From Exiguobacterium antarcticum DSM 14480 (lineage in GTDB: Bacteria > Bacillota > Bacilli > Exiguobacteriales > Exiguobacteriaceae): a DNA stretch of 64,000 bases. The DNA lies in the NCBI RefSeq assembly GCF_000685865.1, contig NZ_JMKS01000006.1:124001-188000 (forward strand), written 5' to 3'. Below, piece by piece: positions 50,339 to 58,969 of this stretch. Made by a program: the position numbers and the translations under genes. Under the pieces are notes generated by a model. The model was not told the DNA's origin. It was given only the letters and a program-made list of their open reading frames with translations, and did not search any database. Every line of letters begins with the position of its first letter. Position 1 is the stretch's first letter.

Positions 50339-50569
50339 ATGACGACACGTAAAGGCATCGTTTCAGGATTAACGGTCTGGTTCGGCATGATTTTCATCAT
50401 CGGTTTTTTCCTGTCCGGCGGTTTTGTCTACCTGTATTTTTTTGCACTGCTGATTGCCTGTGCATCTTTTTTGCGGGAACAGTTGACCCGCGAAGAGTGG
50501 TTACACGAAGGGATCGCCTTCATCTTATTTTGCGGTGTCATCTTCGCTGTCGAACATCTGGTATTTTAA
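50339..50569 (+). CDS. Small membrane protein
   Basis: A 76-residue protein with three hydrophobic stretches (MIFIIGFFLSGGFVYLYFFALLIACASF and IAFILFCGVIFAVEHLVF) separated by a polar REQLTREEW. No family recognised. GAGGTGAGGGAAG precedes the start. It converges on the tandem lipoprotein genes with only 1 nt between stops. Confidence 0.7.
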   Translation: MTTRKGIVSGLTVWFGMIFIIGFFLSGGFVYLYFFALLIACASFLREQLTREEWLHEGIAFILFCGVIFAVEHLVF

Positions 50570-50570
50570 A

Positions 50571-51791
50571 TCATTTGATGTGGTACGTATCAAGCAATAC
50601 GTCGCGTCCTGCAGCAGACAGCTTAAAGCTGATCTTCCGGTGGACATCTTCGAGATAGACATCGGTTTTTTTGATTCGCCGGTCGAGATAAATCTTGAAC
50701 TGTTGTGCTTTCCCTTTATTCAGTAACGTCAAATACTGCCGCTCGGCCAATCGTCCTTTTGGCTCTGCCTCTTCACTGTCCTCAATCAGTCGGACCAACT
50801 GTTTTGATTCTTCGAGTGACGTCTCGATGTAGGCTTCGGGTGAGAGCGGCTCCGCCATGTCTAAATCGCCCTTCACAAATTTCAACTTTCCGAGCGGCCG
50901 GTCATGGAATAGCGCGAAACGCGGTAAAGAATAGTCCGCGTCGTACAGTTCGTCCGGCGGCACGTCAAGATTAGGCGGAAGTTGTTGTTCGTGCTTGACG
51001 GTCAGCTTGTAGCGGGTAGTCTTTCCGGTTTTTTCTTTGACCGTGACCGTACCGTAAGTGCCGTCTGTATGCGGTGCCTGCTTGAACTGGATCGTACTTC
51101 GCTCTTTCGACGAATGGATCGACGCGCGATAACGGATTTGTCCCATCAGGTTCAGCTGGACCTCATACGGTTCTTGAATCTGAATATTTGATTCGAGGAC
51201 AAGCGGGACGGGTCCGACAAACGGTGTCAGTTCCATGATGTTCGTGACGACCGTCTGCTTCGTTTGTTCATTTGTTGCCCGGACGACGAGATAGCCGGTT
51301 GTCGGGACCGTCAGCTGTCGCGCGGATTTCATCAAGGATCTGCCGGAGAGACGGACACTTTCTTCGATGTTGGAAGATAACTTCTGAAACTCCACCTGAT
51401 TTTTAGGAGTGACCAGGTGTTTGGATGAAAAACGGTCCTGTTTTCGTGTCAATTTGTGATAACCCGGTTTTGACACATAATCATGGCAATACAAAAAACG
51501 ACCCTGTTTGGTTTTCAGATAGACGGCCTGCTCGCCCATCGATTCCGGAAACTGACTGACGAGATTAACGAAATACTGTTTGCCGATTGCATACTCTTTC
51601 GGTGCGGCAACCGGTTTCGTCGCGCACACCTGTTTAATGAGAACACCAAGCTTCGGATCATCTTTCTTGAAGTCAGTCAGGTTCAACGTATCATACACTT
51701 CCGGTAAGTAGGTGTATTGGATCGGTTTTGCCTCCGGACTGCATCCGCTCAACAGGACGGCTCCAAGCACTATTGGAATCAGTTGACGCAT
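50571..51791 (-). CDS. Lipoprotein, tandem paralogue 2
   Basis: A 406-residue lipoprotein. The signal MRQLIPIVLGAVLLSGC has the lipobox LSGC. The mature region is beta-rich, with a C-terminal block YLTLLNKGKAQQFKIYLDRRIKKTDVYLEDV that matches the upstream neighbour (YMTLIQNGKSQSFELYVKARANKTDIYVKDT). The two genes are tandem paralogues 2 nt apart in one operon. Function unknown. The absence of a catalytic pattern fits a structural or binding role. Confidence 0.75.
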   Translation of the reverse strand: MRQLIPIVLGAVLLSGCSPEAKPIQYTYLPEVYDTLNLTDFKKDDPKLGVLIKQVCATKPVAAPKEYAIGKQYFVNLVSQFPESMGEQAVYLKTKQGRFLYCHDYVSKPGYHKLTRKQDRFSSKHLVTPKNQVEFQKLSSNIEESVRLSGRSLMKSARQLTVPTTGYLVVRATNEQTKQTVVTNIMELTPFVGPVPLVLESNIQIQEPYEVQLNLMGQIRYRASIHSSKERSTIQFKQAPHTDGTYGTVTVKEKTGKTTRYKLTVKHEQQLPPNLDVPPDELYDADYSLPRFALFHDRPLGKLKFVKGDLDMAEPLSPEAYIETSLEESKQLVRLIEDSEEAEPKGRLAERQYLTLLNKGKAQQFKIYLDRRIKKTDVYLEDVHRKISFKLSAAGRDVLLDTYHIK

Positions 51792-51793
51792 GG

Positions 51794-53029
51794 TTATTCC
51801 TCCACTTCTGTCAGGAGGTCGGCTGCGACTTCACCGGACAGTTTCGCTGTTTTTTTCGTTTTCGTATCTTTGACATAGATATCGGTCTTGTTGGCGCGTG
51901 CTTTTACGTACAGTTCAAACGATTGGCTTTTCCCGTTTTGAATCAACGTCATATACCGGATGCCCGCCTGTTTCCCTTGGGTTTTTTCAAGCGTTACTTC
52001 CTTTAAATCGTTCGAAACCTGCTTGGCAAGCTTGTCCGGTAACAGAGATAATTGCCGGAAGTTTCCGTCTTTGAGTGCAGCGTCGTTCGGATGCAGAAAT
52101 CCATGGATTTCCTTGTTATCATTTCCAATCCCGTTAAAGCCGCGGACACGAATATCTTTTACTGTTGTCTCATAACGCAGAGAAATCGTCTTATTCAGCG
52201 GCTTTTCCGTGTCTTTTGATTGGAAGGTCACGTACGGAATCGTCTTGTTCACCGGTAAGACGTCAGGAAGCGGGTGATAGGTCAACTCAATGGATTGTTT
52301 GCCCATCCTGTTTACGATGTCTTCTTGATTAAAGTACTGGTCTGACTTGATCACAAGTGCATAGGTCATAGACGGCAGCCCATCCGTCGTCTTTTCAAAT
52401 GACAGTTCAATTTCCGGATAGGAAAACGATGCCGGTAAGCCAAAAAGGGGCTTCTGTTGTCCGTCTTCTTCTTTTTCCAAGAACACGATCTGCCCTGTCA
52501 CCGGAAACTCGATTGACAGACGCTGCACGTTCTTTGATACACCTAGAACCTCTTCCTTCCGTTTTGCTGCCTTGTTATATGTACGGACGGTTAAAGCCGG
52601 TTCTGTGATCGGTGTACGTTCTTGACCTGAAGTTGGTTTCAGCCAAGGATGCTTTTTTAATTGAATCAGGTGCGCCGTCAGCCGATTCGTTTTCGGTGAA
52701 CGACACGTTAAGTAGTACGTATCTCCTGTTGCGATGTATTGCAATTCAACCGGCGGGGTATAGGTGCCGATTTGTTGTAAGTTAAAGTAAAGTCCATATT
52801 CACCAAGCGTTCGGTATCGCTTCGGCAGGGGAGCCGTCTTTTTTGTGTTTTCGCATGTTTTTAAGAGGTAGGCTGACTGTTGTTTTGGTACCGGTTCAAA
52901 TAATTCATCCGAAAAGTTTACAGCTTCCCAGTAATTCGGATTGCGTTCTAACTGTAATAAGGATTCTGTCCCGCATCCCGTCAGGAACAGGCTGCTGGCA
53001 AAACTGATTGCGAGTACAGATTTCTTGAT
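51794..53029 (-). CDS. Lipoprotein, tandem paralogue 1, with non-standard start
   Basis: The open frame codes for a lipoprotein of about 411 residues, opening KKSVLAISFASSLFLTGCGTE (lipobox LTGC), which is what the paralogue at 50571-51791 also has. No ATG, GTG or TTG precedes the signal: the frame has a TAA eight codons upstream of position 53029, and the only near-cognate start codons are an ATC (53029, 8 nt after GGAAGGGG) and an ATT two codons earlier. Internal starts such as the TTG at 52744 would lose the signal peptide and 95 residues. Either ATC/ATT is used, or the ATG was mutated (ATG to ATC is one base), or there is a sequence error. Confidence 0.7.
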   Translation of the reverse strand: MKKSVLAISFASSLFLTGCGTESLLQLERNPNYWEAVNFSDELFEPVPKQQSAYLLKTCENTKKTAPLPKRYRTLGEYGLYFNLQQIGTYTPPVELQYIATGDTYYLTCRSPKTNRLTAHLIQLKKHPWLKPTSGQERTPITEPALTVRTYNKAAKRKEEVLGVSKNVQRLSIEFPVTGQIVFLEKEEDGQQKPLFGLPASFSYPEIELSFEKTTDGLPSMTYALVIKSDQYFNQEDIVNRMGKQSIELTYHPLPDVLPVNKTIPYVTFQSKDTEKPLNKTISLRYETTVKDIRVRGFNGIGNDNKEIHGFLHPNDAALKDGNFRQLSLLPDKLAKQVSNDLKEVTLEKTQGKQAGIRYMTLIQNGKSQSFELYVKARANKTDIYVKDTKTKKTAKLSGEVAADLLTEVEE

Positions 53030-53290
53030 GGTAATCGCCCCTTCCTTCTTTTAACAATATTTTACCATGAGGACACCCTTTCACTTCCAATAAAATTCAA
53101 ATTTGAAAATAGAAAGTTGGTATAATCCAATCCAGTGAGGCGTTGGACAATATGGACCAAGCTATATAAACAGGCATATGAACTGTCAAATAAAGACCAA
53201 ATAGAGCCCTTTAACGCACTTAAAAAAGACCTATTCCCCGAAGAATGAACTGCTCCCCGTCAAGTAGACAGGCGAAATAATAAAAATCTT

Positions 53291-54199
53291 TTAAACGGCT
53301 TGAGCCCTGAATTCCAGCGGACTCAAGCCGTTTAGTCGTTCTTGGTATCGTTCTTCGTTATAGAATCGAATGTATTGCTGAATCGCATGACAGAGTTCGT
53401 CGAACTCCTCAAACTTATGTAGATAATAACTCTCACACTTCAATGCGCCCCAGAACGATTCCATCGGACCATTATCGATGCATTTACCGACACGAGACAT
53501 ACTTTGTGTAATGCCTGCTGCTTTCGTCATTCGACGGAAAGCATGCGACGTATATTGAAACCCACGATCGCTATGTAGAAGTGGTTGGCTTTCTGGTGCG
53601 CCCTGAAGGGCGCGTTCAAGCGTATCGAACACGAGTTGATTGTTATTCGAATGACCGATGACAAACGAACGAATGGATCCGTCGTACAGGTCTAGAATGG
53701 CACTTAGATACGCCTTTTGGGATGCGCCATACTTCAGTTCCGTGACATCCGTTACCCATTTCTGATTCGGTCCCGCCGCATGGAAATCACGATTCAGGAT
53801 ATTCTCTGTCGTCTGTTGAGGAAGGTGGCGCATATATTTGGGACGCTTTCGACGGATGACACAGTAGATTCGGGCAACGCCCATCAAGCGACGGATTCGC
53901 TTCGAGTTGACGTTTCTGCCAAAGCGACGTTTCAGGTTCAGTGTCATTCGGCGGTATCCGTAAATTCCGTTCACCGAATAGTGAATCTGGCACATCTCTT
54001 CGATGATCCGTGTGTTCTCGGTCTCCCGTACCGTCGGTACACGATGTAACCATTTATAGTAAGCTGCACGCGAGATACCCGCAAGGTCACATAAGGCTAC
54101 GATGGGATAACCGAATTGCGCTGCGAATGACTGGATCGCCTCGTATTTATCTCGATTACGAACTTGGCTTAACGTGACCTCCTCTCGATCTCCTCTAAC
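53291..54199 (-). CDS. IS3 transposase OrfB
   Basis: About 302 residues in the -1 frame relative to orfA, reached by slippage at 54199-54205. The core has NQKWVTDVTELKYG (first D), LLHSDRGFQYTS (second D) and CIDNGPMESFWGALKCE (E). The N-terminal HTH_21 segment KYEAIQSFAAQFGYPIVALC and the following DLAGISRAAYYKWLHR lie between the slip site and 53995, before the first standard start codon, so the fusion is the likely product. It is intact. Confidence 0.9.
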   Translation of the reverse strand, partial: VRGDREEVTLSQVRNRDKYEAIQSFAAQFGYPIVALCDLAGISRAAYYKWLHRVPTVRETENTRIIEEMCQIHYSVNGIYGYRRMTLNLKRRFGRNVNSKRIRRLMGVARIYCVIRRKRPKYMRHLPQQTTENILNRDFHAAGPNQKWVTDVTELKYGASQKAYLSAILDLYDGSIRSFVIGHSNNNQLVFDTLERALQGAPESQPLLHSDRGFQYTSHAFRRMTKAAGITQSMSRVGKCIDNGPMESFWGALKCESYYLHKFEEFDELCHAIQQYIRFYNEERYQERLNGLSPLEFRAQAV

Positions 54200-54846
54200 T
54201 TTTTTAGGAAAGCGTTCTCCATTCGCAGACGCTCATTTTCTTTCTCGAGTTGTTTCATTTCAATAGTGAAACGTTCTCCAGCGGTCAATTCTTCCTTCGG
54301 TTTCCGACGTCCCCGGCGGTCCAACAGTGCGTCTATCCCGTCTTTCTCGAACTTCCTTACCCAGCTGTAGATTTGTTGATACGAGACCCGATGGGTCTTC
54401 ATGGTGTGTTGATAGTCTTTCCCGTTCTGTATGCAGTCCATAACTGCCTCGACGCGCTCTTCGAATGTTGTTTTTCTTGCTTTGGTCATAGTGAATCGCT
54501 CCTTCAACGGTTTCCCTTGAGTACTATGACCAGTATACTGGCTAATCCATCTTTGAAGCACGCTCTTACTCGAGATGCCGAATCTTAGCGTGGCACTCCT
54601 GAGTGATTCCTCACGGTCTAGCACTGCGCGTACGGCCTGTGTTTTCAGTTCTTCTGAATAGCGTGTCCATCCCGTTCTATTACTTAGAGCTGAGGCACCA
54701 CCGTGACGGTATCGTCTTCGCCAAGTATTCAACGTATCGAGTGAAAGCTCGAAGAGCGACGCAATCTCCTTTAACGTATATGTTCCGTTATCGTACATCT
54801 GTATGATGTGTATTTTTTCATCAAGCAAAAATTTAGATGTGGCCAT
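54169..54846 (-). CDS. IS3 transposase OrfA
   Basis: A 225-residue protein with two HTH segments (KIHIIQMYDNGTYTLKEIASLF and ERVEAVMDCIQNGKDYQHTM) and a leucine-rich C-terminal coil (MKQLEKENERLRMENAFLKKL). The ATG at 54846 has GGGAG upstream. The slip site lies within its last codons. Confidence 0.9.
   Translation of the reverse strand: MATSKFLLDEKIHIIQMYDNGTYTLKEIASLFELSLDTLNTWRRRYRHGGASALSNRTGWTRYSEELKTQAVRAVLDREESLRSATLRFGISSKSVLQRWISQYTGHSTQGKPLKERFTMTKARKTTFEERVEAVMDCIQNGKDYQHTMKTHRVSYQQIYSWVRKFEKDGIDALLDRRGRRKPKEELTAGERFTIEMKQLEKENERLRMENAFLKKLEEIERRSR
54199..54205 (-). other. Programmed -1 frameshift site (A AAA AAG)
   Basis: Heptamer CT-A-AAA-AAG-TTA within the 3' part of orfA; slipping by one base enters the orfB frame, which is open from here. 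Confidence 0.8.
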
Positions 54847-55216
54847 AGAAAAAGCTCCCTTCAAAAGTAGACAGTTTTGTTATTTCAACTGTCTACTTTT
54901 GTGGGAGCATATCAGAACCAGATAAGATAACAAAGCTGTTAAATCACATTCGTGAAAGCCGGTTTAATAGCGGGATGGCTTGCGTCCATTGCGGCAGCAC
55001 AGCGGCCAAAAGAAACGGAAAATATAAAACGCGTCAACGCTGTCTCTGTAAGGGTTGCAATAAAACCTTCAATGAAATGACCAAAACGCCATTTTCAGGG
55101 TCCAGATATCCTGATATTTATGGAGATGATGGTAGGAGGTTATACATTGTCTAAAATCGCTAAAAGGAGCGGCATACATATATCTACCGTGTTTTATTGG
55201 AGGCATAAAGTTTTGT

Positions 55217-55522
55217 ACGCATTGCACTGAGAGTGGGAACAGGTCGGGTAAGAGCAGAGGAAATTGATGCCGTAATCGGAAAGTAAATTGACCTAAAATA
55301 ACCTGAAATTTTTGCTTTGTACGGACACAGTTAAGAACTATAAGAAATTTGCGAAGTTGAGCCTGTCAAAAATCGAATAAAACCACAGTGGAGTTCTTAA
55401 GGATAGTAAAGAAGGATCACCTATTGATGGTCCTTCTTTACTTAAAGCCCGCGATAGTTTAAGTGAATCACTTCACAAATATTATTATTTTCTTTTATGC
55501 GAATTGATTATTGAGAATTAGT
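55217..55522. other. Non-coding stretch with terminator hairpin
   Basis: Remnant DNA after the IS1595-like pseudogene. A hairpin AGTAAAGAAGGATC / GGTCCTTCTTTACT lies at 55408-55441, able to act in both directions. No gene was found. Confidence 0.6.
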
Positions 55523-55996
55523 TCACATCTTTTGTAAATCCAATATATATATATGTTCTCCTTCATCTGAAGATAGAAAAGTAAATTTAAGCTTTTTAAG
55601 TAAGTTGATTGAAGGAAGATTTTCAGGTGACACACTCGCATTTATTCTGACACAACCTTTTTGCTTGACCCAGGCTACAATTGCGGCAAGTACTTCATAT
55701 GCATAGCCTTGCTTAGCGTGAAAAGGACTTATAGTGTATCCAACCCAAAAAGTGCAATGATCCCTTTTTAAATAAATATCACCAATCAATCGATTAGTTG
55801 TATTGTTGATTATAGCAAGTTGTACACCTTTTAAAAGAGAGGGTTCGCTAAGTAATTCTTTAGCATACATTTGCTTGGTCAATCCTTTGAATCCTTGAAA
55901 CTGCATCCAGTTTTCATCATTTCTATATTGCATAAAATCATCAAGATTTTCTTTTTCAAACCGACGTACAGTACATCGTTTAGTTTTTATCTCCAT
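55523..55996 (-). CDS. RimJ/RimL-type GNAT acetyltransferase
   Basis: A 157-residue acetyltransferase: MEIKTKRCTVRRFEKENLDDFMQYRNDENW at the start and FWVGYTISPFHAKQGYAYEVLAAIV with the acetyl-CoA loop, then INASVSPENLPSINLLKKLKF. It is of the type that acetylates protein N termini or antibiotics. The gene is more AT-rich than its neighbours and lies beside the IS relic, which suggests transfer. Confidence 0.87.
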   Translation of the reverse strand: MEIKTKRCTVRRFEKENLDDFMQYRNDENWMQFQGFKGLTKQMYAKELLSEPSLLKGVQLAIINNTTNRLIGDIYLKRDHCTFWVGYTISPFHAKQGYAYEVLAAIVAWVKQKGCVRINASVSPENLPSINLLKKLKFTFLSSDEGEHIYILDLQKM

Positions 55997-56224
55997 AGAA
56001 CCTACCGCCTTTTCTGCATATTTCCATTCATCAATCCTGCCCTGTTAGTTGAATAATACCTATTTCCATTATGTGTTATTTTAAAAATAAATCAATAACC
56101 CTTTCAAAAACGACAGACTTTGCGAAAACAGTTTAAAATTAAGATGTTAGTTTCCTGTTATAACCGGGTATCTTCTAATTGTGCACGGAAGTTACATCAA
56201 TTAAAACAACGGGGGTTTTTACAG

Positions 56225-57043
56225 ATGGGTACATTTATTCAGGCAGTCGACGGAACGAAGATTTATGTAGAAGATATCGGTTCAGGACAACCGGTCGTCA
56301 TGCTTCACGGATGGCCAGCAAACAATAACATGTTCGAATACCAAAAAAACCGCCTTCTTGAAGAAGGATACCGCTATATCGGCGTCGATTACCGGGGCTA
56401 CGGAAAATCAGATGCACCGGCCACTGGATATGATTATACGACGATGGCTTCCGACATCAACGAAGTCATTCAGCAATTAAAATTGACGAATGTCACGTTG
56501 CTTGGTTTCTCGATGGGAGGCGGCATCGCTTTGAAATACCTCTTGAATCACGGTGAATCCAACGTCTCGAAACTGATTTTAGCGGGAGCAGCCGCACCGG
56601 TCTTCACACAACGCGATGGTTACCCGTACGGGATGACAAAAGACGAAGTCGATGCATTGATCGGAGATACGAAACAAGATCGCCCGTCGATGCTGAAAGG
56701 ATTCGGGGAAATCTTCTTTGCGAAAGAACATCCGGAACCGCTTCAACAATGGTTCCATAACTTGAGTGTCGTCGCTTCATCTCACGGAACGATCCAATCG
56801 GCGATTGCCTTACGTGATGAAGATTTACGCGACGGTCTGCCGAAGATTACGGTTGATACGCTCATCATGCACGGTAAAAAAGACCAAGTCTGCCCGTTTG
56901 AATTCGCGGAAGTCATGCATGAAAACATCGCGGGTTCACGTCTCGAAGTATTCGAAGAGAGCGGACATGGGATGTTCCTCGACGAACGTGAAAAATTCAC
57001 GGAAACACTTGTTTCATACGTCAAATCAAGCCAAACGGTCTAA
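56225..57043 (+). CDS. Alpha/beta hydrolase (chloroperoxidase-like)
   Basis: A 272-residue hydrolase. Oxyanion region HGWPANNNMFEYQ, GVDYRGYGKSDAP, nucleophile elbow GFSMGGG (Ser 96), acid in MHGKKDQVCP, His in EESGHGMFLDE. The pattern is typical of the non-haem haloperoxidase/esterase group. The start at 56225 has GGGGG upstream; an earlier in-frame start at 56120 adds an unrelated leader. Confidence 0.88.
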   Translation: MGTFIQAVDGTKIYVEDIGSGQPVVMLHGWPANNNMFEYQKNRLLEEGYRYIGVDYRGYGKSDAPATGYDYTTMASDINEVIQQLKLTNVTLLGFSMGGGIALKYLLNHGESNVSKLILAGAAAPVFTQRDGYPYGMTKDEVDALIGDTKQDRPSMLKGFGEIFFAKEHPEPLQQWFHNLSVVASSHGTIQSAIALRDEDLRDGLPKITVDTLIMHGKKDQVCPFEFAEVMHENIAGSRLEVFEESGHGMFLDEREKFTETLVSYVKSSQTV

Positions 57044-57056
57044 CTGTAAAAGACAC

Positions 57057-57101
57057 AAAACCCCATCTGCTTTTCCTCCGGGAGAAGCAGATGGGGTTTT
57101 G
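57057..57101 (+). terminator. Strong terminator
   Basis: AAAACCCCATCTGCTTtTCC / GGgAGAAGCAGATGGGGTTTT stem. Confidence 0.92.
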
Positions 57102-57120
57102 TTCGTTTCATCAGCAAGAT

Positions 57121-58173
57121 TTAGTTTGTATACTTCTTGATAAATCGCTGGTCAATCCATTGTTTGAGGCACCAGCTGAGATGGTTGGTCTGATGGTGAC
57201 GCCCGTACAGCAATGTCGCTTGTTCACCGCCGAGGGCAAGTATCGTCAAATAACGCCGTTGTGGCCGAAACGTCACCAGACGCTCTTGATTCACGAACCG
57301 AAGTAGGTTTGTCAATAAGACCGGTGCCTGACGAACGGCCGTCACCCCGTTTTTAGGTGTGTCCGGATACGCAGTCAGCGTCGCACAGTCACCGACGGCA
57401 AAAATCGACGGATTCTCTAGTGCCTGCAACGTCTCATGGACGAGCAGGAAACCACGCGCGTCACAGTACAAATCCGATTCTTGAAACAGTTTGCTCGCAC
57501 GGGCACCGCCTAAAAATAAAAGGGCATCCGTCTGGAGCGACTGACCGGACCGCAAGCGAGCCGTTTGATCGTCCAGCGTGTCAAACCGATCGACGATTCG
57601 TTTGACCCCCAGTTGATCGAGTCGTTTCGCAATTTTCATACCTGCCGGATGACCACTGAGCAACGGTTCTTCGTGGATCAAGGTGACCGGGGTACCGTTC
57701 GACTGAAACGACGCCGCCATCTCGACTGCCGCGGCACCGCTACCGATGATGACAGGGGAGACCGCTTTCCTGAACGTCTCGAGTGCTTGATCAATCTGAT
57801 AATTCGGTTTGATCGTCACCCGTGCCGGTGCACCGGCAACATCCCAGTCGCGCGAGCCGATGTTGCACGACACGATATCATACGACAGGAACTGTCCGGA
57901 CTGGCAAATCACCTGTTTATTCGCCGAGTCAATCCGAGTGACCCGGTCCTCGATCCACGTCTTACCGTAGCGCTCACACAAAGCTTTGACATCAATCCGG
58001 GTTTCATCGAGCGTATAGGTTCCGTCGGCTAACCCCGAAAACATCCCGGAATAATACTGATAGCGCGAAGGATTGATGACAATCCAGTCGACATCCGGAT
58101 GACTGCCTTGTTTGATACATTCTAAATGCGCATGACCCGCACCTACTAAGACGATTCGTTTCACGACGTTCAC
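57121..58173 (-). CDS. FAD-dependent pyridine-nucleotide oxidoreductase (NDH-2-like)
   Basis: A 350-residue two-dinucleotide-fold enzyme. The FAD loop is VLVGAGHAHLECIK (G-x-G-H-A-H-L) at residues 8-21, the NAD(P) loop VIIGSGAAAVEMAASF near 140, and IFAVGDCATLTAYPDTPKNGVTAVRQAPVL is the second FAD motif. The GAGHAHLE start is that of the NADH dehydrogenase-like proteins that sometimes join SelD. There is no membrane span. The start has AGGTGAACG upstream. Its 5' end lies near the ykoCDE operon end but is not linked. Confidence 0.87.
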   Translation of the reverse strand: MNVVKRIVLVGAGHAHLECIKQGSHPDVDWIVINPSRYQYYSGMFSGLADGTYTLDETRIDVKALCERYGKTWIEDRVTRIDSANKQVICQSGQFLSYDIVSCNIGSRDWDVAGAPARVTIKPNYQIDQALETFRKAVSPVIIGSGAAAVEMAASFQSNGTPVTLIHEEPLLSGHPAGMKIAKRLDQLGVKRIVDRFDTLDDQTARLRSGQSLQTDALLFLGGARASKLFQESDLYCDARGFLLVHETLQALENPSIFAVGDCATLTAYPDTPKNGVTAVRQAPVLLTNLLRFVNQERLVTFRPQRRYLTILALGGEQATLLYGRHHQTNHLSWCLKQWIDQRFIKKYTN

Positions 58174-58211
58174 CTACTTTTTTGAATTCTTTGCGTCTGT
58201 GATTGTATTTC

Positions 58212-58248
58212 CCTGATGTAGCGGGATGTAATCTTCCGCTACATCAGG
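58212..58248. terminator. Hairpin at the end of ykoC
   Basis: CCTGATGTAGCGGGA / TCCGCTACATCAGG stem, overlapping the ykoC stop codon. There is no long T run, so termination is less sure. Confidence 0.5.
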
Positions 58249-58969
58249 CAAAAAGACGAAGCGACGTCGCGATGCTGCTGACGAGACCGAAAAATAACAG
58301 ATCGAAGCGGGTGACGATTGGTCGGACATAATACGTCCGGTTCGTTTGGAACTGACGCGCTTCCATCGCAATCGCAATCTGTTCCGACCGGATGATGCTC
58401 GTCGTAAAGAGCGGCAGACTGATATCAAAAAATGTTTGCCAGGGCCAGATCGACCGTTGCCGGCGGACACGTCGGGCTTGACGAATGGCCCGGATCGCTT
58501 GCCGAAAAATCGGAATAAAGCGAAGACCGGCTAAAAATCCGTAGGCCAGACGAACCGGCAGGCGACACTGATGAATCAGACTCATGACGAACCGTGTCGG
58601 ATCGGTCGTCGCAACGAACGTCAAGCTCAGGAAGACAAAAGCGAGCATCCGGGTCGCAATCAACCAGGCATGATCGAGACTTTCTTCCGTAATCCGAAAC
58701 CAGCCGAACGTCCAAAGTTCGGTGCTGCCTTTGCCAAACGCCGCCATCATCCAAAACGTCAACAAAAACAAGAGACCGTAGGGAGCCAAACGCAGAAGAA
58801 GCGTCGGCAAACGCCAACCGGAACTGCAGACCCCGACGGCAGCAAGTACCGATAAGGCAAGCGTCACTTGCAGACTCGACGTCGTAATCAGCAACACCAT
58901 CACATAGAGGAGCGTTCCGAGCTTGACTGCCGGATTAATACGCGTGAGCGGTGTGTCGTTTTCCTGCAC
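58244..58969 (-). CDS. ykoC: ECF transporter T component (YkoC)
   Basis: A 241-residue membrane protein of the EcfT/CbiQ family with five hydrophobic segments. The cytosolic coupling helices carry the A-R-x/A-R-G-like motifs (IRAIRQARRVRRQRS, MEARQFQTNRTYY). In the ykoEDC system it links the ATPase to the S component. It overlaps ykoD by 35 nt. Confidence 0.88.
   Translation of the reverse strand: MQENDTPLTRINPAVKLGTLLYVMVLLITTSSLQVTLALSVLAAVGVCSSGWRLPTLLLRLAPYGLLFLLTFWMMAAFGKGSTELWTFGWFRITEESLDHAWLIATRMLAFVFLSLTFVATTDPTRFVMSLIHQCRLPVRLAYGFLAGLRFIPIFRQAIRAIRQARRVRRQRSIWPWQTFFDISLPLFTTSIIRSEQIAIAMEARQFQTNRTYYVRPIVTRFDLLFFGLVSSIATSLRLFA

Larger units (their letters stand above)
53246..54914 (-). 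mobile_element. IS3-family insertion sequence nested in an IS1595-like gene
   Basis: A 1669-bp element with inverted repeats that begin TGAnnTGCTCCC: left TGAACTGCTCCCCGTCAAGT, right (complement) TGATATGCTCCCACAAAAGT, both followed by AGACAG..GAAATAA.AAAA. It is flanked by a 3-bp direct repeat, GAA, at 53243-53245 and 54915-54917, as usual for IS3. Removing it restores the reading frame of the IS1595-like gene. Confidence 0.93.
53135..55216 (+). pseudogene. IS1595-like transposase gene split by IS3
   Basis: Left part, 53135-53245: VRRWTIWTKLYKQAYELSNK then EPFNALKKDLFPEE. Right part from 54918: PDKITKLLNHIRESRF, then a zinc-finger domain MACVHCGSTAAKRNGKYKTRQ and CLCKGCNKTFNEMTKTPF. This is the N-terminal region of IS1595/ISXO2-type transposases. 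The halves join exactly across the IS3 target duplication (FPEE-PDKITK). A frameshift follows near 55110, after which MEMMVGGYTLSKIAKRSGIH and ISTVFYWRHKVL can be read, and the catalytic part is missing. Confidence 0.85.

Noticed and set aside
52905-53090. 61-codon minus-strand open frame with a standard start upstream of the lipoprotein
   Set aside because: It is in a different frame from the lipoprotein signal and body, and its sequence looks like an out-of-frame read of that gene.
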